Shown here piece after piece: positions 24,566 to 36,060 of a DNA stretch of 64,000 nucleotides. The number at the start of each line of letters is the position of its first letter. Position 1 is the stretch's first letter. Source of the stretch: Rhea pennata (taxonomy: Eukaryota; Chordata; Aves; Rheiformes; Rheidae); NCBI RefSeq assembly GCF_028389875.1, contig NC_084663.1, positions 160,857,801-160,921,800 of the forward strand, in the 5' to 3' direction. Both the position numbers and the translations under genes were made by a program. Below the pieces are notes generated by a model. That model did no database searches and was not told where the DNA came from. It saw nothing but the letters and a program-made list of their open reading frames with translations.

Positions 24566-26230
24566 ATAGAATCATAGAATCAGTAAGGTTGGAAGGGACC
24601 TCTGGAGATCATCTAGTCCAACCTCCCTGCTCAAGCAGGGTCACCTAGAGCATGTTAGACAGGGCTGCATCCAGGCAGGCCTTGAATACCTCCAGAGAAG
24701 GAGACTCCACAACCTCTCTGGGCAACCTGTGCCAGTGCTCCGTCACTCTCACAGGGAAGAAATTCCCCCTCACGGTCAGGCAGAACTTCCTTTGCTTCAA
24801 TTTCTGCCCATTGCCTCTTGTCCTGTCACATGACAGCTGAAAAGAGTTTGTCCCCATCCACTTGACACCCTCCCTTCAGGTACTTGTACACATTGATAAG
24901 ATCCCCCCTCAGTCTTCTCTTCCCCAGGCTAAACAGGCCCAGCTCTTGCAGCCGTTCCTCACAGGGCAGGTGCTCCAGCCCTCTGATCATCTTCATAGCC
25001 CTATGCTGGACTCTCTCCAGTAGCTCCATGTCTCTCTCCATGAGATGGACGCAGTACTCAAGATGAGGCCTCCCCAGGGCTGAGGAGAGGGGCAGGATCA
25101 CCTCCCTCCACCTGCTGGCAACAGTCTTCCTAATGCACCTCAGGAGACCATCGGCCTTCTTGGCCACAAGGGCACACTACTGGCTCATGGTCAACTTGTC
25201 ATCCACAAGCACTCCCAGGTCCTTCTCTGCAGAGCTGCTCTCCAGCAGGTCAGCCCCCAGCTTGTACTGGTGCCTAGGGTTATTTCTCCCTAGGGGCAGG
25301 ACTCTGCACTTGTGCTTATTGGACTTCATGAGGTTCCTTTCTGCCCAATTCTTCAGCCTGTCCAGGTCTCTCTCAATGGCAGCACAGCCCTCAGCTGTGT
25401 CAGCCACTCCTCTCAGCTTGATATCATCCGCAAACCTGCTGAGGAGGCACTCTGTCCCCTCATCCAGGTCTTTGATGACAAAGTTGAACAGGATGGGACC
25501 CAGTACTGGGCCCTGGGGGATGTCACTAGCCACAGGCCTCCGACTAGACTCCACACTGCTGATGATGACCCTCTGAGCTCTGCCTTTCAGCCAGTTCTCA
25601 ATCTACCTCACTGTCCACTCGTCTAACCCACACTTCTTGAGCTTATCTAGGAGGATGTTATGGGAGACAGTGTCAAAAGCCTTGCTGAAGTCAAGGTACA
25701 CAACATCCATTGCTCTCCCCTCATCTACCCAGCCACTCATTCCATCACAGAAGGCTATCAGGTTGGTTAAGCAGGATTTCCCCTTGCTGAATCCATGCTG
25801 GCTACCTCAATCACCTTCTTTTCCTCCTTATGTCTGGAGATGACATCCAGGAGGAGCTGTTCCATCAGCTCTTCAGGGATGGAGGTGAGGCTGAGCGGCC
25901 TATAGTTGCCTGGGTCCTCCTTCTTGCCCTTCTTGAAGGCTGGAGTGACACTGGCTTTCTTCCAGTCCTCAGGCACCTCTCCAGTTCTCCAGGGCCTTTC
26001 AAAGATGATGGAGAGCGGCCTGGCAACAGCATCCGCCAGCTTTCTCAGTACCCCTGGGTGCATCCCATCTGGGTCCATGGATTTGTGAACGTCAAGCTTG
26101 CCCAGAAGGTCTCTAATCCTATCCTCCTCAACCAAAGGAAAGTCTTCCCTTCTCCAGACTTTCTCCCTTGTCTTCAGGCTCCGGGATTCTTGAGGGCTGC
26201 CCTTAGCAGTGAAGACTGAAGCAAAGATAG
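24566..26230 (-). mobile_element. CR1 LINE retrotransposon, 5'-truncated
   Basis: The minus-strand 3' end carries the CR1 hallmark tail: two copies of an ATTCTATG-type octamer (plus strand tagaatcatagaatca, beginning at 24567), with no poly(A). The next 150 bases match the avian CR1 3' UTR and end of ORF2. The element keeps about 1.66 kb and stops near 26230 inside ORF2, the usual 5' truncation left by target-primed reverse transcription. It is the only moderately young mobile element I could find here. Its four open segments lie in different frames, so it is dead. Confidence 0.93.
24645..26222 (-). pseudogene. Broken CR1 ORF2 (reverse transcriptase domain)
   Basis: Minus-strand segments 26135-25767, 25554-25177, 25167-24826 and 24857-24645 give consecutive parts of the CR1 ORF2 protein. 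Motif A (DFSKAFD) is at 25672-25692 and the catalytic FADD of motif C is at 25423-25434, both undamaged. Breaks visible: a frame change between 25767 and 25554, an in-frame TAG at 25177-25179 (where the family usually has Gln), a loss of about eight residues after LEYCV near 25050, and a one-base shift near 24836. The N-terminal endonuclease is absent. It cannot encode a working protein. Confidence 0.88.
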
Positions 26231-26704
26231 AAGATACTTACATAGGTAAGAGTTTTAATATCGAGCTTTTACAGCTAGTAATATTTTTCAGATCAATAAT
26301 TCAGGTAAATTATATTAAATAATGACTAAACAGTAAAGGTAGGACATTTATTGAATGCGCTTTCAGAACAACTCTAACAAAACCTATTGAAAGAGTTGTC
26401 AGGGCTCAGTGAACCTGAACACTTAAGCAGTTTTGAAGAGAAAGGAGACTAAAATCAAGTCTGCATGCTCAAACCAGAAGTGATTATCTGAGTATACAAA
26501 AAGATATAATATTTATCTGTTATTTTAATTGACTGTAACTTTAATTGGTATTTCAGTGCTCTACAAACTCACAAAATACCATCTCGTACCATTGCAGGCA
26601 CTTCTTGAGGTGTCAGGCATCTCAGGTGACAACCACAGCTTTTCTTCCTTTTGCCCTGAAGTTTCTGACTGAAACAAGAGCCGTGGCTCTCCCTGGGACT
26701 AGAG

Positions 26705-26728
26705 GACACACACACACACACACACACA
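26705..26728. repeat. CA dinucleotide microsatellite
   Basis: About 12 uninterrupted AC units. Likely length-polymorphic. Confidence 0.9.
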
Positions 26729-28814
26729 AAACCCTTCTCAAAACTCACCTGATGCCAGGAGCTGGAGCTGAGAAGAAACCTATCAACCTCAGGCTCTTGT
26801 GATCCGCCTTGCGGCTCCGGGGATTCCCTGTGCTCTGCTCCATGGAAAGGCGCTGGCCAATGCACATGCCAATGCATGTGTACGACCCTAACAGTGAGAC
26901 ACTACACCAGTGGCCTATAGAAAAGCAGGAAATATCATCTACAAGTGTTGTGAAACAAGCTGACCCTAAGGTACAATGACCATCTGTGCAATGTCTAAGG
27001 TACACTGCCATTTATATGCCTAATCCAAACTAGCTCTTTTCAGGGCTTACACAAACATCACCCGCAGAGCTGGGCAAAGCCTCAGAGCAAGACATAAGTC
27101 TAACAGTTCTCAGCAGCTTTCTTCTTGCAGTCTGTAGCACACATTAAAAAACAAGGAGAGTCAGTGAACCTACGTATACACAACAAAACTCTTGTCTCAC
27201 TCCTTGCTTGTTTTACCAAGAGGATGTTTGGTCAAGTAATAAGCATTCCTCTAAGGAGTGCAGCTCCGGTCTGAGCTGCATCCCATCCACTCAGACAGTA
27301 CTGAGGTCTACAAAGTTCAGTTTGCACACGCAACCTCCAGGTAGGCATTTGTTTGCTGTGAGTTGCCTAGCTGTCCAACCTGCACATTGACATCAATACC
27401 TAATTCAAAATAAAAAATAATCAGTTATAGATCCCTTTTAAAAACAACCAGGACAGTGAAGCAATGCATAGAAAAAGGCACAGCTCTTTCTAGGTTCCCT
27501 ATGCCACACTGTGCTCAGGGAGCCCTCAGCCCCTGAAATGCAAGAGTTGTAGAGATTTTGTCCTACGGGGATGTGCAGCTGCAGGTTGGACTCCGCATTT
27601 TGTGAATAATCTTCACTTCTCAGCAATTTGGCCTGCGGAATTTATTTAGCTGGCACCTAACTCAGAGCCAGGGGATCTCAACTCAAGGTGCCGTCCTTGC
27701 CTGAAAAATGGGAAATATCCTCAAGAAATTACTGAAACAATTAAGAAGCAAACAATGAATTATCACTTGCTTCAGTGCTTCTGACAGTGTGGGGGCTTCA
27801 TGCCAGCTTCTCATGGTCATTCCCACCCCCTCCCTGTGCTCTTCCTTGTTGTTTCTTTCACTAGCACTCTGAACATATCTTTAGCACAAATACTGAAGGA
27901 TTGTAGCATAACAACATGAGCAGGAACAACACTATTTTTTCAGCCAATAATTCAGTTTCTTGGATTGTCAGGATAAACTACGTGGCCTTGTAGAGTATTC
28001 ACCCACTTGGGAATTGGATTACAGCCTCATAAAATAGCACAGCACTCCTATTATCACTTAAATAAAGCTGCCATCATTCTGGAACAAATAGGTGGAAGTA
28101 GTCAGTCACTGAGTATCTAGAGTTGAAGAGAAGAATAATAAACTGATATACAGGTCTTAAGAAATACTTCACAAGGAGGCAGATTTAATGCCCTGAAAGC
28201 TAGGGTTTTACACACTCAGAAACACACACTCATCTTTTTTATCACTGTCTTATCAAAAGCACTGAGTGCTCTGCAAAGACAGGATCCAGGTGCAATGCTT
28301 TCTGAATAGCTGATGATTACAATGCATTCACAATATTATCCTCTGTCATAAGAGGATGCCTGAGAAGTTGCTCAGCATTTATAAGCTAGAAGAGGAGCTG
28401 CTTCTGTTGCAGCTGCTTGTGATTGTATCTGGCTCAATACAAAATCCTGGCTGATTAAAAAAACCTGATCTCCTTACACGTTTATGTAGCTTGCCGTTTA
28501 AAATGACCTAGTGAAAACCAAATTCTTCTACAGTGTCAGCTGGACCCTGTTCTGACTCCACTGCTGATCCACCGTGGGGCACTGAACAAGTCAGTTTAAC
28601 TTCTTGGCATATGTATAAAATGGAGCAGACTCATCTTTTTTTTAAAAAAAAGTTGTGCAAGTAACTATGACAATGATCTGTAAGAATGGCATCCTGTCAC
28701 TATTTGCTCTCCTTTGGATGAGAAGGAAGGAATCATTGATCCTTTGGTTACTTACATTTGCGAAATAAGGATGGACAATCCCCCTAAAACACCTTTTAGC
28801 TAAAAGATCAACTC

Positions 28815-28846
28815 CTTTTTTCTTTTTTCTTTTTTCTTTTTTCTTT
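28815..28846. repeat. Heptanucleotide repeat (CTTTTTT)n
   Basis: Four perfect CTTTTTT units followed by a partial unit. The strand is purely pyrimidine, so it is also a potential triplex-forming tract. Confidence 0.88.
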
Positions 28847-29714
28847 ATGGAAATGCTCACTCAGTTGTTTCACAAGGATTATCAGATAAGGCTTGTTTCA
28901 GGACCATATCATTGTGGAAAAATATTATTATTTAAGGCCTGGCATCAGTGTTTGTGAGATTGTATCCCTAGAACATAGGAGCTTGGGAAGAGGCAGTCTC
29001 CATGGTCACGAACCATAAAACCGCTGGAGCACACATGGCTGTAGGGGAGTGCCAGAAGAGGTGCTGTGTTGGTTGGACCATGCGTGGACACCAGAAGGGA
29101 AAACTACTGCTCCTGCCAGGGAGGCAGTCCCCACGTTCCCCAATGCTTACCTTGTGCCAGCAGGTGACAGACCCTCTGTGAGCCACTCTCTCTTGCAAAA
29201 TTGTAGAAAACAAACTAACTCCAGGAGGGAAAACACACACAAACACACATACACACACATGCAAAAGAACCTGTAATTTTCTGCTATTGGAGTCAATTGC
29301 AGCAGCTCAGACAGGCAGCAGAATAAGAGCAGGAATTGCCCACGCAGGTAGGGAGTACAGGGAGAAGAGCAGCGATACAAAAGGGATCTGGGAAAGGGAA
29401 CAAGCATCCCCCCCATCAGCATCGAAAAGCAATGAGGAGTGGTGGGATTGGCCCATCTGCCTGCAAAGTGGCATCTGCAGGAACTCTGCCAGCCCCCAAG
29501 TGGTGGGACAGGGATTTTGGCTGAGCGCAAAAAGGTGCTGTAACCCTTGCAAACTGCACTGTTGGGATCAGTATGAGGCAATGACACTCACTCAGGTACC
29601 CACACTTTAAGTATTTTTTTAGATACAGGTTTCAAAATACAGTTACAGAGCAAGTACACTGAGAAATCACTGAAGTTCAGCCTATTAAAGAAGAGGTTAT
29701 ATGGGGTTAGTCTC

Positions 29715-29945
29715 ATTTCAGGTGTACCTTCCTGAGGAAATTGCTGATTACAGAAAATTCCAGAGGCAGGAAATAGCTGAGATTCAAAATGAGGTGCATG
29801 AATGCCGTCAATTCCCCAGTACTTAAAGTGTTTAAATCAAGGCTGGATGGCTTTCTGAAACTCGAGCAGAAGTTACAGCTTGATGCAGCAACCACTTGAT
29901 GCAATTGTATGGACTGTAAGTCCCTTCTTGCCTTCGAAATCATGG
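29715..29945 (+). mobile_element. Old CR1-like LINE 3' end
   Basis: The phrase aaatcaaggctggatggctt (29836-29855), and the following text up to a degenerate end (cccttcttgccttcgaaatc, about 29922-29941), match the typical CR1-family 3' terminal layout: a 'ggctggatggctttct' block, then the 'tcccttctggccttaaaatctatg'-type terminus. The copy is diverged, and its 5' border is uncertain. Confidence 0.55.
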
Positions 29946-32900
29946 GAAGACACAACCAAGAGCAAGAGGTGGATCTCTGGCATTAGGCCGATGCTTCTCC
30001 TGCGGTGCATTAGGCTCCCACACTGCCATACGCTGTATTTGTGCCAGCATTCACCCAATTCTGCTCTGCAGCCAGGTGTAGGCTGCATTTTTGCAGGCAG
30101 TATTTTGCAGGTGTAAAAACACTTCTTTAACCTGATAAAACTATGGAACTGTCTAGACTCCATAGAATATGCTGGACTGCCACTGCTGTGTATAACATAA
30201 GCACAGCCCCACACTTTTCCCCAGCCTGGCAGTCTGGGATGTGAAGGGGGTCGGCTGGCCCAAACCTCTGCGCTGGGCTGCCTCCCAGCGAGCACAGGAG
30301 GGGAGAGCCTGTTGGTGTTAGCAGGGCCGTGCTGTGGGCACCGAGGGCCCTGCAAGGGAGCAGCCAGGGAAGGAGAGAGCCTGGGCCGATGCCTTCGGTA
30401 CCACAACGCTCACGTAAAGCTGCTCAGTTCTTATGTTTGGGGCTTGGATTGATTCTCTTGCTTCTTACTGACTTTGCAGACTTTAGGTCTTTTTGGTTCT
30501 CACCTGTGAAAGAAATGGCGTTGTGATGTTTGAACTGCTGGAGTTCGCCCCTCGGAGCACCCATCTCTGTGCTTCCTCCTGTCTTTTGGGTGCATGGATG
30601 CTATCCCCTTCCCATTCTATGTCCCCAGAAGAGACTCTCTTGTGGTGCTGTTTATACCCTGCTATGAGCACATGACAGGCACTGAGGGGCCTTGCTAGGT
30701 CTGGGCACATATGCAGTGTGTGCCTGGGACCTTGTGTGTGTGTGTGTGTGTGTGTGTGCATGTGCATGAGAAGCAGGGGCAAGGGAGTAGAAGAAAGCAC
30801 ATATGAAAAAGCCAAGTGCTGCCTAGGCACAAGGGGCAGGAGAGGAAAACTTCACTGCAGAGCCCTTCTCCCTAAATACCATTGTGAGCATCCTGCACTG
30901 TGATAGGAAGTATCTCTCTCCTGGCTTATGCAAACACCTTATGAACTCCAGCCAAGGTAACTGTCCTTCAATGCATCACAGACTTCTCCAGTTGGCATAC
31001 ATAAGGTTTGTTTAAACATTAAAGAAATATTTTACATGTTTGAGCAAGCAAATAAGGTTAGTGGGACTCAAGGCCACAATGGCTACCTGTTACAAGTAAG
31101 CGACCTTATGGTCCAAGTTACTATCTAGAAGCCCCCAGATGTCAAAGAGGAGACAGTGAATCATGGAACAAAACGAAGTCCTCCAGCTTTAGGGGACAAC
31201 TGTTAGGTTCCTGATGGGGACACCTGCTCAGCACTGGGCCACCTCCTCCTTGCAGCAGCCCTTGGGGGTAGCCATTGGCACCTCCAGCTGGGCTTTGTGG
31301 CAGGGCAGTCTTGACCCTCCCAACCTTGATAGCCCATAATGCACAAGTAGATTGACTTTTTTCCCCCAGACCTCTAGACCCATTTCTCTGTACATATCCT
31401 CACCATTTTTTAAGACTCAAAGTGTTGATCTTACCCTTGCAGCATTTAATAGGGACATAACAAGCTCAATAGCAGCTCAACGTCCTTTCTAATCAGTGGA
31501 TCGCCTGCCTGACCAATGAGGCTGTGGCAGCATCGCGGGGTGTTATGACCTCCAGTGGTCACATGGTGAATCACCACTTATTTCCAAGTTCCCTTTTCCC
31601 AATTAAAAGCCTCCCCCATAGGACTGGAGACTATGTCCTCCTTTGTACTGGAAGGATGTGGAGTTTGTGGTCAGCTTCCAGTAGAAACGCTGCACTCGAA
31701 AGAAGTAGGTTTTAGCTAATGCTCAAAACCTGTTTGTTTGCAAACCTATTTAACCAGCAAGGCAATAACTCATTGAGGGGAACAGCTCTCTGCTAATCGT
31801 ACCTTGGGATGGAGAAGCAATCCAAGGACAACATCAGAAGCAGATGATGTGCTCTCGGAGTATATGGACTTCATCATTTTCCCTCTTTTCTCTCTCTGAC
31901 TCCAGAATAAGTGCATAAAAACTGAGTATTAACCTGCAAACCAGTCTGCTCAGCAGCTCCTGGGGGTAAGGTCAGAAGGACCCCAGGCCCAGGAGCAACT
32001 GGAGTGACTGAAGTGAGTGGCCTCATCGATTCACATGGTTAATTCTAGGGAGAGTGTCTGTGCTTTATTAAGCATAAATAAAAGAAGCACAATTAAAGAA
32101 GAAACTTAGGAGAAATGATATAGCTGATCAAGATATAATTAATTTTCCAAAAGGACAGCTAGTGATATAAGCAGAATTATTACTCACTCTTTTCTTTTTT
32201 CTCAAATGCACTGTTCTTTTAGAGCCTTTGGGGTGGCGGCTTCTTTCTTGAGTGCTGAGTTTGCTTCACTCCCACTCATGTCAGCACATTGACTCACAGA
32301 TGGTTTTAAGTCTTTTAGCCAAAATTGCACCTTTTTTTCCTCACAAGTGCTCTTGCTAGGGAGCCTCCCTGAAAACTGCAGCAAGAACTAGATTGCTCAG
32401 GTTTACAACAAATTAGGGAAGATGGAGTAAGAGCAGCAAGGCAGCTGCCCCCAACTGAATGTCTCAGTAAGCACTTGCCTGCCAAGGACACCTGAATTTC
32501 TCAATATCTTGACAATACTGTGGACCTCAAAAGCCTCTTTCTGGAACTGAAATAATAATTAAGCAGTCATCAGCCGTGGACTATGGTCTTTGCTTTTTAT
32601 GTGTAGACAGATACTGAAGAATAATGTAATTTCACACAAAAAAATGGAAAGATAAAGCTTTCATTTAAACAGAAGTCCCTGACTCCGGCACAAAACTGGT
32701 ATTCCTCTATGCTACAGGGCCAGTATTATAAAGTTATCACTTCTGTACATCTGTCATTTTTATATGGCATACCCAAGATACTCTGTTTTTTAAAACTCAC
32801 TGGCTGTCCGTGTGATTAACCCTCCACCTCCAAGCTGTGCCAACCCTTAGCACCATGGATTGAGATTAGAGGAGAAATGGGCGAGAAAACTCTGCCTCCC

Positions 32901-35700
32901 ATGCACACTGAGAATGCAATGATACGGAGAGGTGCCAAAACTTGGGCTGAGAGGTTGGGTGGCTACTGGGAAATGTAACCCAGCTTTGGAGCTAGTACAC
33001 CTCACACTTGTGCTGGAAGGAAACATATGGTGCCCTGAGCTTGTGTGTGTAGACTAGGGAAAGAAGAGGGCTGCTGGAAAGATGTCCAGAGGGCTGGTCC
33101 AGTCTGCAGAAGAGGAAACAGGAGGCAGCTCTCTCCTGTTAGGATCTACTTTGCTTATCTGTTTTTAAGAAGAGGTGCCTAATGCATCAGGCCTGCCTTC
33201 TTTAAAAGACAGGCAGTATAGATAGTTGAGCAGTTACAACTTTGCCAAGAAGAGAGAAGGGTTAACTTGGATTCACCTTGGTTTTAAAAATGCCGGTGTC
33301 CTGAACATCTTGGCCTGAGCATCCTGGATTGGGTGGCTCCAGGGCACTCCAGGACCAAGAAAGGGCAAATGTTGGACATCAGGTCCTCAATAAATTAGAG
33401 CTGGTCATGGGAGAAGGGACCACCAGGCACGGCAACTAGGCTAAATGCCAGCTCCTTTTTGAATCTGCTCTTTTTATTCTGATTTCCCTTTGTGCTGCTC
33501 TGCCAGGCTGCAAGCTGCAGGGGAGGCTTTGCAAGCAGCTCAGATGTCTGTTCCTCACCAGCAGCCACAGCATTTGATGAGTCAGAGGATAAGGAGAATG
33601 ACCAGAGGTGGTAACAGCTTCAGCTGTCCAATTTTAATCTGCAATTTCAAGGTTGTCAGAACCCCTAATCCCAATTTGGGAAGACTAGATCTCACTTGTA
33701 ATAAGAAAAGGTAAAAAACAGCTTCCTAAGCTCTCACCTGACTGTGAGTGCTTTTAGCCCATTGCATGGCAGAGTCAGATGTTAACAGTGATTTATGCTA
33801 GCTTCTTGGATATTGCATTGAAGCAGACCGGGATCAATGACTGGAGGGCTATAGCACAAAGCTGAGGGCTTTAGGAATCTCTCCCCTGCCTGATGTTGTT
33901 ACTTCTTCCTCCTGTCAGGCTATATGCTTACTTTCTCTGTTTCAGCACAACAGCCAATGTGCTCATTTAAACGCAATGTACACTGACAGAAGAGGAGCCT
34001 TTGTACAATTAGGCACAGCTCAGAGGAGGTTTAAGTACTCTACTGCCTCTCTGCCATTAGTGGCTGCTTCCCAGCTGAGACGTAGGATCTGGTGGTCTGT
34101 TAATTTGGATGCAATAATTAAAGGCTGAGAGCTCTGCTGGGCCGGATCCCAGCCACAACATGCAAAGTGTTTCTGTCATTTATGTTAAAAAAAAAGAAAA
34201 AAACAAAAAAACAACCAAAAAAAAACTTTGAAAATGCCAGATTGAATTTACACCCTTCATTTCCATCAAGGCTCTCCTTGGTGACAGAAACCATTTGCCC
34301 AGATAAGAGTGCCCACTGCTCCCAAATCTGAGGATTTGAGCATTTAAACCTGCATTTGAGGCTGAGATTAAAATCTGGGGACTTTAATAGCTGAGTCACT
34401 TTTGAAATAATAATAGTAAAAAGGTCAGTGTAAGAAAACCTGCTGCAAGAACCTAGGGGGAAAAAGGGTATAGAAAGGACATTATAGCCCTACAAAAGCC
34501 ACCTTAAAAGAGGAAATATGTTAGGGTGCAGCATCAGACTTACTTCACACCTGCAAGGTACAAGTGCAAGCTTGACATCTGGGCAAGGAGAGCAAGGTGG
34601 GAAGACCAATGCTACTATTTTGGCATGACCCAGAACCCACCTCTGACCCATGGCCTTCTCTGTGGGCCATGCAAAAGACTGAAACCTCATCTTCTCCAGT
34701 ATGAGGTAAGCACCCTGACCTCAGGCTTTCCTTGTACTGGGGGTTTGTGCAGGCCTGGCAGGGCCCTCCTGGGTGGCCCGGACCTACTTCCTATCACCAC
34801 CAGCAACAGCATCCCCTCCACAAGTGGCCTGCAGGTATCCTTAAGAAGTGTCTCCTAGGCTGATCTTCTGGCATGTTATCTTCCCCTCTGATGTGGTGCT
34901 TAATCAAGAACATAAATTATAATGTAAATCCTCCCTAGCTCACTGGAAACAGCTTCACCTGATGTCTCTGCTCTTCACCCACCAGCTGTGTGTGATTTTT
35001 CCCTTCCCAGCTCCTAGCCAGCTCTCCCAGAGGACATATAGGCTGGTTGTGATTTTTGGTTTAAGCAAGCTTTTGCTAAGAAGAGGTATCTGAGATGTGC
35101 ATATACTGTTCTTTAATCCTTTACCTCCCACACTTCTTTCTTTTCTTAAACCAAGCTGTTAATAAGAATGCAGATTACTGTAGCCAGAATTTATAGCAAG
35201 AATTTGCAGTAACCAAGTATAAATTTAAAAAGCTGGCAGCAGCACGATCAAACCACAGCTCCACTCATAAACATTTCTACAGTGTATTATTTTTCCACAG
35301 CTTATCTATCACAGGTTATAGTCACAGATACACCTTTAACTGAGTAGGCCTGTTTTTAATGCTTGCCTGTGTTATGGGCAACAGAGACAGCATATTATAT
35401 TTCAGTGTATTTAAAACTACAATAACTGAGATGTCCCAATGTGATTACCAAATGTAAACAGTAAAAATGAAAAGAAAGAAGTAAATCACCTCGCAACTCA
35501 TACTGAAAATAGAGAATGTAAGTTCATCTCTGCGTAGCCGCAGTGCAGGGGAGGAACTGGGGGACTGTGTTCCCCACTGAAACGGCAAGCGCAGCTCAGA
35601 GAGGCCTAAAAGGCACACCAGTATCTTCCCTCGTATGAAACTGTATTGAGCTGTATTGAATGCATTTATACGCATTTTTCTTTGTGTTTTATAGCTTGCA
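29946..35700. other. Intergenic region
   Basis: No gene recognised. The 177-codon minus-strand frame at 29873-30406 is the longest non-gene frame nearby, but its end is antisense to the CR1 fossil and the rest has no domain. A TG microsatellite lies at 30733-30759 and an A-rich tract at about 34187-34226. Confidence 0.55.
30733..30759. repeat. TG dinucleotide microsatellite
   Basis: About 13 TG units, then a decayed TG/CATG extension to about 30770. Likely length-polymorphic. Confidence 0.9.
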
Positions 35701-36060
35701 CCCAGCAAAAAAACTTACAATTAAAAATAGTTTAATGGCGTAATTTAACCTAAATGCACTTGTTACGCCAGAGTATAATGCCATTTTTTCAAAAGGCAGA
35801 AACGCAATACCCCAAAGGCCTATGCATTATTAACAATTACGTTACTTGTGCGTATTTAATAGGAAACTTCCAGTAAGCGACAAGGCCGTTGTGTCTCAGT
35901 TAAATTCACATGTGCACATTATGCAGATCACACGTCACCTTCGTGGCCTCGTTTACCGCTCACTATAATTTGCTGCATCACAGGACTTCTCATGGTGGTT
36001 TGCCCTGCAAGAGGCAAAGTGGAAGGACACCCCAACACCCGCTGATGCCCACAGTGTGTT
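35700..36060. promoter_or_regulatory. AT-rich but CpG-retaining candidate conserved element
   Basis: Eleven CpG fall between 35739 and 35958 although the sequence is AT-rich. The stretch contains homeodomain or forkhead-like cores (TATGCATTATTAACAATTAC at 35821-35840), ACGTCA-type text (CACGTCACC near 35931), no simple repeat and no mobile-element match. This combination is typical of deeply conserved developmental enhancers, but conservation cannot be tested here. Confidence 0.3.

Larger units (their letters stand above)
26231..29714. other. Intergenic region with simple repeats
   Basis: No gene recognised. It holds a CA microsatellite at 26705-26728, a (CTTTTTT)n stretch at 28815-28846 and a CA-rich patch at 29228-29262. 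Open frames of 80-146 codons at 29147-29610 occur on both strands in the same GC-richer patch and show no family features. Confidence 0.55.

Noticed and set aside
25133-25576. 147-codon plus-strand open frame
   Set aside because: Antisense to the reverse transcriptase region of the minus-strand CR1 element.
29873-30406. 177-codon minus-strand open frame
   Set aside because: Its C-terminal part is antisense to the CR1 fossil at 29715-29945; the rest has no domain, signal or splice context and lies in a GC-richer patch where chance frames are longer.
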